The position numbers and the translations under genes were made by a program. Below the pieces are notes generated by a model that was not told the origin of the DNA, searched no databases, and worked only from the letters and a program-made list of their open reading frames with translations. Positions 13,656-21,989 of a stretch of DNA of 29,051 bases are shown here, piece after piece. The DNA comes from Mesostigma viride (Eukaryota > Streptophyta > Mesostigmatophyceae > Mesostigmatales > Mesostigmataceae), in the NCBI GenBank assembly GCA_009746045.1, contig RPFO01002329.1, forward strand, positions 1 through 29,051, in the 5' to 3' direction. Every line of letters starts with the position of its first letter. Position 1 is the first letter of the stretch.

Positions 13656-16600
13656 CAGCGGGAAACAATGGAATTGTATCGAGTTTGCTAGAACCACCGC
13701 CGCTCGATTTATACCCGAAACTGGATAGCCCGTGACCCACGACACTTTCCACAAATCCAGGACTCCATCCATCGGTCAGCCTTCTACGTTTTGCTACTCG
13801 TGTCATAAAGGCGATCGCCGCATCTTTCGCCTTTTCGACTACTCCTTTATTTTTCGGAATGACCAGAGAGTCGGGATCTATCACAGACCCGGCTTCGGAC
13901 TTCGGAGAATCGGGTAAGTTGAGTAAATCTACCAACTCATTCCTTTGTTCCTGAAGCGCTAGTTGGCGGTTTACAGAGAAATTTACCTCGGCAGCGTCAC
14001 GTTTCGCGCTTCTAGAGGCCTCCCTTTGTTGCGACCGGGCATTACGTTTAGCCTGTTCGCCTGGTCTCAAGTATCTGAACTTGTTTGTTGTGCGTGGAAG
14101 AGTGCTGTCCGCGCCGACCCCGCCTCCCTGCGCATCTGTCGTATGGTCCGACTGTTTTTCAAACTCTGTCGCTCGTGCAGGGGGCGCTTCTTGCGATCCG
14201 GCTTCCAAAGCCGCCAGTTGGGCCGCTTTCCATCGCGCCGCCTGTTGTTCGTCACGCCACGTTTGTAGCTCCTGCGCTAATTTGGCCTCCTGTGCCGCCC
14301 GTTGTTCGGCCTGTTGCGCTTGCGCCTCCTGTGCCGCCCGTTGTTCGGCCCATAACGCCTGTTGCGCTTGCGCTATTTGGGCCGCGTGTTGCGCTGCCAG
14401 TTGCGCTTGCGCCTCCTGTGCCGCCCGTTGTTCGGCCCATAACGCCTGTTGCGCTTGCGCCTCCTGTGCCGCCCGTTGTTCGGCCCATAACGCCTGTTGC
14501 GCTTGCGCTATTTGGGCCGCGTGTTGCGCTGCCAGTTGCGCTTGCGCCTCCTGTGCCGCCCGTTGTTCGGCCCATAACGCCTGTTGCGCTTGCGCCTCCT
14601 GTGCCGCCCGCTGTTCGGCCCACGCCTGTTGCGCTTGCGCCTCCTGTGCCGCCCGCTGTTCGGCCCACGCCTGTTGCGCTTGCGCCTCCTGTGCCGCCCG
14701 CTGTTCGGCCCACGCCTGTTGCGCTTGCGCCTCCTGTGCCGCCCGTTGTTCAGCCCACGCCTGTTGCGCTTGCGCCTCCTGTGCCGTCCGTTGTTCGGCC
14801 AACGCCTGTTGCGCTTGCGCCTCCTGTGCCGCCCGTTGTTCAGCCCACGCCTGTTGCGCTTGCGCCTCGGCAGATCGCTGCTCCTCTGCCGCTCGTCGCG
14901 CCTCGGCCGCCCCTTCTTCTATGTCCACATCCAAATTCCATTTATCCATCTCGTCTCGGTCCTCATCTGAAAAACGCGCGCTAGGATTTGCCGGGGCATG
15001 CTGACCCGCGCTGGACGATTGCGTGTCACTTGTCGCGTTTCTCCCTCCGCGGTACTCTGCTTCTAGAAGCGACGTCAGTTTCGCCAGTCGTTGGGAAGCA
15101 TCTTCGATAAGTTTGCGTACATGCGGCGAAAGTTCCGACGACGCGCGTTCGTGTGCCCCTTTCGCGCGTATGCTCTCCGGGACGTTCATGTTAAATATCT
15201 CGCTAGCAAACACGTCGAGAACGCCTTGTAGCTGATGATCGGCCTGATCGCTTGCACGCGATGCATTGCTTTTGATGTACTCCGAGGCCACAGGATCGTC
15301 TAGAACGAGCTTCACCGTCCTTTGCAAATTTTGCCATTGCTCGTTGATGGATCGAAACGAGGACAATTTGAACATTTTCTCGATTTGTTCGGGCGGCGCC
15401 GATTCTCGTTCTGTCGGATGTGCCAATAGGTCGCTTATATTGGCTCCAGGGAGGCTTTTTGTGTGCGGGTGTTTATCATCCAACAACGTCTTCATGTGAT
15501 CGTAATTGTCCTCGTTCGTCATAGGAGATCTCGATAACACCTCTAGCGTGGGTAACATATGCTCTTTCACCATTTCTCTTTGTTCCGACTCTTTCAACCT
15601 CCCAATTTCGCCCCACAGTCTGTAAACGAACGCTTTGCCCAGTCTCCCGAATAAGTAGTCATCGTCTCCGGGAATCGGGTCTATCCGAGGATCGCGTGGC
15701 GGAGACGTCGGGGCATCCTCCGTCGCGCGATCGTTAGGCGTCTGATTGAAAAAGAACACAGAGGGTTCTTTCGCAAGCCGCTGCCGAGCTCTCCGTCGAG
15801 GATGTCCCCTCCCGGGTCCGTTGTTTTCTTTCGGATCATTGTCTTCTTCCGGCGCGTCTTGTTTCCCAAGCAAATTTTTGACTATCTGTGTGCCTACTCG
15901 TAGCAAATTCAATGTGTCGCCAAAGGTCGCGGGCTGTGCCGCGATCTCCGCAAAGCCGCCATTGTGCCGGAAGCCGCTTTGTCCATCATTCGTGCCCGCT
16001 GCGTCCGATATCGCCGCCGCCGCCAACATCAGGGGATTCGGTACATCCACCCCCTGTGCCCGCGTGGATTGTGTAGATCCGAGCGTAAAGAGGGGGGTAG
16101 TGATCGTCTCTGGTCTATCATCGACCGATGGATCAAATGGCACTTCACTTCCGGGCGCTGCGACCGGTTTCGGCACACCGCCCAGCCTTTTAGACCCCTT
16201 CGGATTGCGTCTGGGTGCTTTCGTCGCGGATTTGGTTTGCCTCGAGCCCATCCGCTGTCCGCTCGATTTAGCGCCTCGATCCGCGATATTTGTCGCATCA
16301 CCCGTCGATGTTCGCTGCGTATCGTCCGTGATTTCGCCCGATGCAACGACACCGCCATCCACGCTCCCGAACGGTGTCGACCCCGGTGGTGCCTCGGTAA
16401 GGAAACCTGTTTCCGCCCCGTCAGCAGGCAACGCATTCAGGGTCTCGTCCGAGTTAGGAAACAGAGCGATCCCCGTGCCCTGACCTAACGCGAGAACCCC
16501 TCTCATCGGCCCGCCGGCGTTCGTCGGTTGCGCGTCACCATTACGACCGGGCGCAACGGACTGGACCAGTAGATCCAAGGTCGGTTCACTTCCGGGCGCT

Positions 16601-19437
16601 GCGACTAGCGCGACGGGTTGCGAGACGACCGCCTCGTTTCCGTCGGACCGAGTCGCATCACCCGTCGATGTTCGCTGCGTATCGTCCGTGATTTCGCCCG
16701 ATGCAACGACACCGCCATCCACGCTCCCGAACGGTGTCGACCCCGGTGGTGCCTCGGTAAGGAAACCTGTTTCCGCCCCGTCAGCAGACAGGGTCGCGTC
16801 CGAGTTATGAAACAGAGCGATCGTGTCCGCCCTAACCGATCCGTGGTCGTGAGGTGATCCCGTACCCTGATATAACGCGAGCATCGGCCCGCTGGCGTTC
16901 GCCGGTTGCGCGTCACCATTACGACCGGGCGCAACGGACTGGACCAGTAGATCCAAGGTCGGTTCACTTCCGGGCGATGCGACTAGCGCGACGGGTTGCG
17001 AGACGACCGCCTCGTTTTCGTCGGACCGAGTCGCATCACCCGTCGATGTTCGCTGCGTATCGTCCGTGATTTCGCCCGATGCAACGACACCGCCGTCCAC
17101 ACTCCCAGAGAGTGTCGACCTCGGTGGCGTCTCGGTAAGGAAACCTGTTTTCGCCCCGTTAGCAGACGACGCTTTCGGGGTCGCGTCCGAGTTAGGAGCG
17201 ATCCCCGTGCCCGTCCTAACCCGTGTCGATATCTGTCCATTTGCCGGCACGCGCGCGTGTTCGTGGCCGTCATTTGCAATTCCGACACCCGTCCCGGGTT
17301 CGGTGATATCCGTTAGCGCGGTTGGGTCAAGTGATCCCGTACCCTGATCTAACGCGAGAACCTCTCTCATCGGCCCAGAAAACATCGGGCCGTTTTCCGA
17401 GCCGTTCAGTTCGAGAATCGCGAGCGCGGGCTTTTCCGAGCCGGACGCAACGGGATTGACCGTTTCACTTCCGGGCGCTGCGACTAACGCGGCGGGTTGC
17501 GAGACGGCCGCCTCGATCTCGTCGGACCGGGGCAACGCACCTTGGCTCGTATCGTTCGTGATTTCCGATACAACGACACCGCCATCCACGCTCCCGAATG
17601 GTGTTGACCTCGGTGGTGCCTCGGTAAGGAAACCTGTTTCCGCCCCGTCAGCAGACAGGGTCGCGTCCGAGTTATGAAACAGAGCGATCGTGTCCGCCCT
17701 AACCGATCCGTGGTCGTGAGGTGATCCCGTACCCTGATATAACGCGAGCATCGGCCCGCTGGCGTTCGCCGGTTGCGCGTCCCCATTACGATCGGTGGAC
17801 GACGTCCACTCCCCCGGGCCGTTTTCCGAGCCGTTCGACTCGTAGTCTAAATCACGCGTTTCCAGGATCCCGGATTCCGAACTTTCGCCAGGATGTGGAT
17901 GTGCCTCCGTTATGCTTCCTCCTTGTACCGAGCTAGGCCCTTGATCCCGTCTTTCCGGGACGCCTACCCCAATCGCCCTGTCCACGCGCGCTTCCTTGTT
18001 TAGAACGCCGAAGCTGGCGGAGGTGAAGTTCCCTGTCCGCGGTCCTCCCGTCAAACGCATGTACTCGTTGGCGTAGATACGAGCTTGTGGCCTTTGAGTA
18101 CTTGCCACATCGCCCTCGTCCCCCTCTTGAATAGTGGTCAACGGCAAAGGCACTGGCCAACCAACTGACGGTATCCGAGAGATCTTCCATCTTGAGAGAC
18201 CTTCCATCTCGGTCCTTAGCGTGCTTTCTCCACCGGGGCCCCGCGACTCTTCGTCGTTTTTTTCTGCGGGGCGACCATTATCAATCTGTTTTTGATATTC
18301 CGACATTCGATCGAACAGCGAGGACAACTTGTTTCTTATTTTTAACGATTCCGGGGTAGTATAAGCTTCTACCATCCGATCTATTGCATCCACCCTTTGT
18401 TGTCGCAACACGCGCCTCGCGACCTCTCTGAGCTTCTTAAGCTTTGCGTCCCGGTCGTCGTCCTCGTCCCAGTCGCCGTCCTCGCCCCAGTCGTCGTCCT
18501 CTGTGATTGCGAAGGGCGTGTCAGTCGTACCAGCCGCGGTGTCATTGCGGACGAGATTGCCGGCCGCGCCAATACCGAGAGAGACCGTTCCCGAGTCTCC
18601 TATCGGCGCTGTAACAAGACCCGAGATGTTTCGCGTGGATGATGCATCCGCGGAATCGTCTGCCTCGGCGCCCGCATTTATTTGCAGATTTAACGAGATC
18701 TTTGTACCGGCGTCTACCATATCACCCGACTCGTCCGTCGGCCCCGCGTCTAGCCCGTTCCTAATAGCGGGCGTATCGGACGCGACCAACGTCCCTGGCG
18801 AGTCTCCGGACCCGGTGGATGCGTCAGACGCGGTGCTTGGTTCGCTCGTACCGGCTTTGACCCTGCTAGCGTGTCCATCCGTTACGGCTCCCGTCCCGTT
18901 ACCCGTGTCTGCTCCATCTGTTCCAGGCGTCAGCCCCAGTGCGGAACTACCGATACCTGTTCCGAGAGGAAGCTCGAGTCCGATAGACGCCCCTCCCGTT
19001 TCGACGGCGTCCACGATTCCGGTAGCGTTTCCGTCCGTCAGAGCCTTCACCCCTCCGGACGAGGTCGTGTCACCACTGGCTCCGGTCGAGCTCCCACTCG
19101 TCAGACCCTTCGCCTCTGGGGGGGGAGTAGGTAAAGACGGGCGAGAAGGCGGGGGCGGAACCTTCGCAATGTCTAACTTCTTTCCCGTCGGATTGGAGCC
19201 CCCGGATCCTCCTAACGCGCTTGCCAAAAATGCGCTGATAGCGGACAACGCGGCAGACGCGGCGATCTTTCCGGGATTGACGACCGTCGTCAACGCGTGG
19301 GACGATGGTGCGGTCGCCCCATCGTGAGGGGAGTCGAGTCGCAACTCCATCAACGGGAACGGAAACGGCGCGCCTAATCCGTACACGGACGCAGTGGGAT
19401 CATATTGCGAAAACAAAAAGTACGAATCTAAGGACAT
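13642..19437 (-). CDS. giant repeat-rich protein (1931 residues), probable structural or interface protein
   Basis: Not recognised as a family. The N-terminus MSLDSYFLFSQYDPTASVYG leads to an Ala-rich hydrophobic helix (~57-77) and Pro/Ser/Thr/Gly-rich low-complexity sequence to ~310. An acidic patch (EDDDWGEDGDWDEDDD) precedes a helical segment (KLKKLREVARRVLRQQRVDA). Next come ~120-residue imperfect repeats rich in Asp, Ser, Gly and Thr (DNA 16.3-17.8 kb), then a folded-looking helical part (REMVKEHMLPTLEVLSRSPM). Thirteen AEQRAAQEAQAQQAW-type units follow (14.3-14.9 kb), then a basic C-terminal domain with VVEKAKDAAIAFMTRVAKRR. The start is ATG 19437; the frame also has a GTG two codons earlier. 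The layout recalls large tegument, fibre or matrix proteins. It stays open for 5.8 kb although many neighbours are frame-broken. Its codon use looks less GC-biased than that of the genes around it. Confidence 0.8.
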   Translation of the reverse strand: MSLDSYFLFSQYDPTASVYGLGAPFPFPLMELRLDSPHDGATAPSSHALTTVVNPGKIAASAALSAISAFLASALGGSGGSNPTGKKLDIAKVPPPPSRPSLPTPPPEAKGLTSGSSTGASGDTTSSGGVKALTDGNATGIVDAVETGGASIGLELPLGTGIGSSALGLTPGTDGADTGNGTGAVTDGHASRVKAGTSEPSTASDASTGSGDSPGTLVASDTPAIRNGLDAGPTDESGDMVDAGTKISLNLQINAGAEADDSADASSTRNISGLVTAPIGDSGTVSLGIGAAGNLVRNDTAAGTTDTPFAITEDDDWGEDGDWDEDDDRDAKLKKLREVARRVLRQQRVDAIDRMVEAYTTPESLKIRNKLSSLFDRMSEYQKQIDNGRPAEKNDEESRGPGGESTLRTEMEGLSRWKISRIPSVGWPVPLPLTTIQEGDEGDVASTQRPQARIYANEYMRLTGGPRTGNFTSASFGVLNKEARVDRAIGVGVPERRDQGPSSVQGGSITEAHPHPGESSESGILETRDLDYESNGSENGPGEWTSSTDRNGDAQPANASGPMLALYQGTGSPHDHGSVRADTIALFHNSDATLSADGAETGFLTEAPPRSTPFGSVDGGVVVSEITNDTSQGALPRSDEIEAAVSQPAALVAAPGSETVNPVASGSEKPALAILELNGSENGPMFSGPMREVLALDQGTGSLDPTALTDITEPGTGVGIANDGHEHARVPANGQISTRVRTGTGIAPNSDATPKASSANGAKTGFLTETPPRSTLSGSVDGGVVASGEITDDTQRTSTGDATRSDENEAVVSQPVALVASPGSEPTLDLLVQSVAPGRNGDAQPANASGPMLALYQGTGSPHDHGSVRADTIALFHNSDATLSADGAETGFLTEAPPGSTPFGSVDGGVVASGEITDDTQRTSTGDATRSDGNEAVVSQPVALVAAPGSEPTLDLLVQSVAPGRNGDAQPTNAGGPMRGVLALGQGTGIALFPNSDETLNALPADGAETGFLTEAPPGSTPFGSVDGGVVASGEITDDTQRTSTGDATNIADRGAKSSGQRMGSRQTKSATKAPRRNPKGSKRLGGVPKPVAAPGSEVPFDPSVDDRPETITTPLFTLGSTQSTRAQGVDVPNPLMLAAAAISDAAGTNDGQSGFRHNGGFAEIAAQPATFGDTLNLLRVGTQIVKNLLGKQDAPEEDNDPKENNGPGRGHPRRRARQRLAKEPSVFFFNQTPNDRATEDAPTSPPRDPRIDPIPGDDDYLFGRLGKAFVYRLWGEIGRLKESEQREMVKEHMLPTLEVLSRSPMTNEDNYDHMKTLLDDKHPHTKSLPGANISDLLAHPTERESAPPEQIEKMFKLSSFRSINEQWQNLQRTVKLVLDDPVASEYIKSNASRASDQADHQLQGVLDVFASEIFNMNVPESIRAKGAHERASSELSPHVRKLIEDASQRLAKLTSLLEAEYRGGRNATSDTQSSSAGQHAPANPSARFSDEDRDEMDKWNLDVDIEEGAAEARRAAEEQRSAEAQAQQAWAEQRAAQEAQAQQALAEQRTAQEAQAQQAWAEQRAAQEAQAQQAWAEQRAAQEAQAQQAWAEQRAAQEAQAQQAWAEQRAAQEAQAQQALWAEQRAAQEAQAQLAAQHAAQIAQAQQALWAEQRAAQEAQAQQALWAEQRAAQEAQAQLAAQHAAQIAQAQQALWAEQRAAQEAQAQQAEQRAAQEAKLAQELQTWRDEQQAARWKAAQLAALEAGSQEAPPARATEFEKQSDHTTDAQGGGVGADSTLPRTTNKFRYLRPGEQAKRNARSQQREASRSAKRDAAEVNFSVNRQLALQEQRNELVDLLNLPDSPKSEAGSVIDPDSLVIPKNKGVVEKAKDAAIAFMTRVAKRRRLTDGWSPGFVESVVGHGLSSFGYKSSGGGSSKLDTIPLFPAVTGH
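14273..14880 (-). repeat. 45-base coding tandem repeat (coiled-coil Ala/Gln/Glu repeat)
   Basis: Thirteen units of about 15 residues (AEQRAAQEAQAQQAW and variants) follow one another inside the giant gene. Variants are a Leu insertion (QALW), an AQHAAQIAQAQ unit, and single changes such as RTAQE. A higher-order unit of 135 bases is repeated: the sequence from 14341 recurs from 14476. The 15-residue period is not a clean heptad but fits long helices, and every indel keeps the frame. Near-identical copies point to recent unequal exchange or slippage. Confidence 0.9.
16292..17800 (-). repeat. ~360-base long coding repeats, about four imperfect copies
   Basis: A block beginning GTCGCATCACCCGTCGATGT on the plus strand occurs at 16292, 16652 and 17030 (spacing 360 and 378). 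A diverged fourth copy begins around 17560. Another shared block around 16790-16920 recurs almost base for base at 17650-17790. The copies encode alternating AETGFLTEAPPxST, GSVDGGVVASGEITDDTQRT and SDxNEAVVSQPVALVAAPGS modules. All copies keep the frame. High DNA identity suggests recent duplication or gene conversion. Confidence 0.85.
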
Positions 19438-19525
19438 CCGCACCCATTACTAAGTACACCCCATTTCATTGCTCAGAATGTTGACGCGCAAGAAACGTTT
19501 ATTCATTTAATAATAAATCATCCCT

Positions 19526-20401
19526 TCATTCGTTCACTTGATTACCGATTTCGACTTTCATGATGCATTTGCCCCTACGAGTGAACACGAACGTGCGCAC
19601 TTCCTCGTCAGCGAGCGAATCGACAACGCGGAACTCCGAAAGTTCCCTGTCGCTTTTCTCGGCGACACACGAATCCAGAGGTATCACGTCCTCCCCACTC
19701 ACGGCGACCTCGTGGTACTTCCCCTCCAACAAGAACCTCCATTTCTCCCCGTTCTCGTCATCACGCAAGCCCAGGCGAACGCGGACGCGTCCTATCAAGT
19801 CCGCGCACGGGTGCGCGTTGTAGGGACACTCCGTCTCGTGTTTCGTCACATCCCCTCTTCCGCACACCCGGTCGCATCCGAGGCCTGACAACCGAAATCG
19901 GCAGGGGAAATACCCGCACGCGTCGTAGTGGTTGAGGGCGTCCTTGCGCGCGAAGAGGGCGTCGCACCCGTGTTCGGCGTTCGGACACGCCACCGTTTCG
20001 AACGCGCATCTCCCCATTTCGCAGTGGTCCCAAACGTCCCGCGCAGGCCCCTCGAAATGGCACCCGATTTCGCGACGGGGACACTTTTGTCGCACGCGGG
20101 CCGCGATGCGTCCGATTGTCGCCATGGGACGGTGAGTATACCCCAGCCAAGGGGCGCGGCAGAGAACGCATCGACCGGACGCGCCGGCGGCGACCCCTCC
20201 GCGCGTCGTCTGGTCCCGGATGAGCGTTCGGACGCACGGTTCCGCACAAACGACCGCCTCGCACTTCCCGCCTCCCGTCCGCGTGCGGCACTCGAGGACG
20301 ACCGGGTCGCGCACGAGATCCTTGCACAGGACGCACAAAAGTTCCTCCACGTCGACCGTCACGACCGCCGCGTCCCCCGCGCCCCCTCCGCCGCCCTCCA
20401 T
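19526..20401 (-). CDS. RING/TRAF-type zinc-finger protein, probable E3 ubiquitin ligase
   Basis: This is a 291-residue protein. A RING-like domain spans ~23-82, with Cys at 23, 26, 38, 47, 52, 56, 78 and 81 (LLCVLCKDLV at its start, RCVLCRAPW at its end). The spacing is stretched by an insert. TRAF-type zinc fingers follow at ~107-195, with repeated C-x6-C-H and H-x3-C spacing (KCPRREIGCHFEG, ACPNAEHGCDALF, ALNHYDACGYFPC, VTKHETECP). The C-terminal ~90 residues contain strands (KWRFLLEGKYHEVAV, VRTFVFTRRGKCIMKVEIG) in the position of a TRAF/SIAH-like beta domain. Proteins of this layout attach ubiquitin or scaffold immune signalling in eukaryotes, so this is probably a captured host gene used to control host proteins. 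The ATG lies by an 80-base divergent promoter. GTTTATT at 19497-19503 gives AATAAAC on its strand after the stop. Confidence 0.82.
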   Translation of the reverse strand: MEGGGGGAGDAAVVTVDVEELLCVLCKDLVRDPVVLECRTRTGGGKCEAVVCAEPCVRTLIRDQTTRGGVAAGASGRCVLCRAPWLGYTHRPMATIGRIAARVRQKCPRREIGCHFEGPARDVWDHCEMGRCAFETVACPNAEHGCDALFARKDALNHYDACGYFPCRFRLSGLGCDRVCGRGDVTKHETECPYNAHPCADLIGRVRVRLGLRDDENGEKWRFLLEGKYHEVAVSGEDVIPLDSCVAEKSDRELSEFRVVDSLADEEVRTFVFTRRGKCIMKVEIGNQVNE

Positions 20402-20481
20402 CGAGCTCTATACAGGTTTCGCGACAGAATAAAAGCTCGCGATAAGACGCGAGAAACATCGGGACGCTGTCCATCCACGCG
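20402..20481. promoter_or_regulatory. divergent promoter region
   Basis: The 80 bases between the RING/TRAF gene (minus) and the next plus gene contain CTCTATACAGG (20406-20416), next to the RING/TRAF start, and GAATAAAAGC (20427-20436). These are probable TATA-like signals, one for each direction. Confidence 0.4.
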
Positions 20482-20820
20482 ATGTCGAGGGGCGATACAA
20501 AGGACATCCGGACGGCGCAGACGTCCCGCTCGGCGTCAGACGACCCGTGGAAGAGGGTCCCCGCGTACGTCCAGCACGAACTGCACAACGACATCGTCGT
20601 CACGTGGACGGGGGAGTGGCTGGACGCGTACGGGTCCTACTACCTCCGATCGGACCTCGGGATCGACCATTTCGTCCGGGACATGAAAGAGGAGCTGGCG
20701 GCGGTCAATCGTCTTCTTCCTCTCCCTCCTCCTCCGCCGCCTCTTCCTCAGATCCCCGATCGGGACCCTCCTCCCCCGGATCGTTCGAGTCTTCGTCCTC
20801 GCTCTTCTTCCTCTGCTTGA
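20482..20820 (+). CDS. hypothetical 112-residue protein overlapping the next gene
   Basis: Not recognised. The first ~75 residues look coding (DPWKRVPAYVQHELHNDIVV, TWTGEWLDAYGSYYLRSDLG, IDHFVRDMKEELAAVNRLL) and read as a small globular helical domain. The last ~37 residues are Pro/Ser/Arg-rich and lie antisense to the acidic tail of the opposing gene, with a 116-base overlap. This tail may be real or may follow a lost stop. The ATG is the first after the divergent promoter. Confidence 0.5.
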   Translation: MSRGDTKDIRTAQTSRSASDDPWKRVPAYVQHELHNDIVVTWTGEWLDAYGSYYLRSDLGIDHFVRDMKEELAAVNRLLPLPPPPPPLPQIPDRDPPPPDRSSLRPRSSSSA

Positions 20821-21184
20821 CGCGGCGGAGGGACACGGTCTCGGTCACCTCGGGGGTCAGGACGACGGACACGCACCGCTCCGCTTGCTCCTCGTCCTCT
20901 CCGAACCACTCGATCAGCCGCGTCTTCACCTCGGCCGGTCTGACTTGCGTCTTCTTCAGCCCCTTCTTCACGACGAGGCGGTCGTTCGTGCCGGTGATGT
21001 TGCACGCGTCCACCTTGGCGCCCACGAGCTTTTCGAGGATCAGGGAGGACAGCTCCTTCTTCCTCTTGCGGAGAGGCATCGTGTCCTTGGCCGCCTGCTT
21101 GAGCGCGTCGTCGATCTGGATGTACTCGGCCGTGGCCCTTCGGACCTCCTCTTTCCACCTCTCGACGTTCATCTGGTCCTCCAT
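20705..21184 (-). CDS. DUF5760-like NCLDV protein
   Basis: This is a 159-residue protein. The N-terminal helical hairpin has VERWKEEVRRATAEYIQIDD, ALKQAAKDTMPLRKRKKELS and SLILEKLVGAKVDACNITGT. This follows the pattern of DUF5760, a small orphan family of large DNA viruses (from memory): a W-x-x-x-D helix, a long basic coiled coil with 'LRKRKKEL', a helix, then a 'C-N-I-x-G' strand. A middle Lys-rich part (RLVVKKGLKKTQVRPAEV) leads to a TRLIEWFGEDEEQAER helix, and the C-terminal ~40 residues are almost wholly Glu/Asp. An acidic tail plus basic coiled coil suggests a chaperone-like or nucleic-acid-associated virion protein. This is an inference. Confidence 0.65.
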   Translation of the reverse strand: MEDQMNVERWKEEVRRATAEYIQIDDALKQAAKDTMPLRKRKKELSSLILEKLVGAKVDACNITGTNDRLVVKKGLKKTQVRPAEVKTRLIEWFGEDEEQAERCVSVVLTPEVTETVSLRRVKQRKKSEDEDSNDPGEEGPDRGSEEEAAEEEGEEEDD

Positions 21185-21279
21185 GTCGACTGGCGAGATG
21201 GGTTGGTCATACCATTGACGGAGACAACATTTATCCTCGTCCGAACGCGGTCGTCGTCCTCACGAATTCCGACACGTTC

Positions 21280-21948
21280 TCACAGGCCGGCGACCTGCAT
21301 CATGCCGGGCTGCCCCCACAAGCTGGTCTTGGCGGGGAGGGAGGACTCGCCGTAGACCCCCATCGAGGCGGTGTCGGCGATCTCGGGGAAGCCGAACACG
21401 GTGCGGGACACGGACCCGTAGTCGACCTCCTGGTACCGGGGGTCGAGGTACAGACTGCTCGTGTCGGACGTGCCTAGCCGTCCGAACGCCCCTCGCGTGG
21501 CCACGCCGATGGAGCCCCATCCGTCCAGTGTCGCGGGGTTGGGGATGTAGGGACGCAGCGTCTGGATGCCGGTGACGGGCATGTCCTTGTTGTTGGAGGT
21601 GACGTATCCGACGCCGACCTTGTAATCGTCGAGGGTGGCGCCCACGACGTCCGCGGGCTTGGGGAGGAGGTCGGACGCGAACGACAGCTGCTCGTCGAAA
21701 CCGACACCGTGGCTCAGGAGCCCGGGGCGGGCGCGGGTGTCCATGCCGTACTTGGCGTCGAACTCGGACGCGGGGATCATGAAGGACTCCGTGCCGGCGC
21801 GGTGGGTCATGGACGACCGCATGCTCTCGTAGGCGGGGTCGCCGGTCAGCTGCGTGTAGATGTCGGGACGGGGCTGAACGCCGACGTAGTCGTCCTTGCC
21901 GCTGTCCACGTAGGCGTCGGCGTACTTGTACTCGCTCGGGAAGTCCAT
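21280..21948 (-). CDS. Tyr/Gly/Asp-rich hypothetical protein, possible virion protein
   Basis: Not recognised. The 222-residue protein has no long hydrophobic segment, no cysteines and evenly spread Tyr, Gly, Pro and Asp (MDFPSEYKYADAYVDSGKDD, VQPRPDIYTQLTGDPAYESM, GVGFDEQLSFASDLLPKP). It ends SSLPAKTSLWGQPGMMQVAG. This composition is typical of extended, capsid-associated virus proteins. The ATG at 21948 follows AT islands on the minus strand (21969-21976 and around 21988-21995). Codon use is very clean and GC-rich, which suggests strong expression, but this is inferred rather than measured. Confidence 0.6.
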   Translation of the reverse strand: MDFPSEYKYADAYVDSGKDDYVGVQPRPDIYTQLTGDPAYESMRSSMTHRAGTESFMIPASEFDAKYGMDTRARPGLLSHGVGFDEQLSFASDLLPKPADVVGATLDDYKVGVGYVTSNNKDMPVTGIQTLRPYIPNPATLDGWGSIGVATRGAFGRLGTSDTSSLYLDPRYQEVDYGSVSRTVFGFPEIADTASMGVYGESSLPAKTSLWGQPGMMQVAGL

Positions 21949-21989
21949 CGTTCGCTCGGACGCCGTCGATATAGTAATCCGCGAGACAA

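Noticed and set aside
14273-14880. CRISPR-like array
   Set aside because: Repeats are contiguous without unique spacers, stay in frame and encode a helical protein repeat.
14081-15004. Long plus-strand open frames across the repeat (Cys/Ala-rich and Pro/Val-rich, about 300 residues each)
   Set aside because: They arise from reading the 45-base repeat of the giant minus-strand gene in antisense frames; periodic sequence leaves all frames open.
20748-21158. 136-residue minus-strand frame
   Set aside because: It overlaps the DUF5760-like gene in another frame and has Gly/Arg-rich shadow composition.
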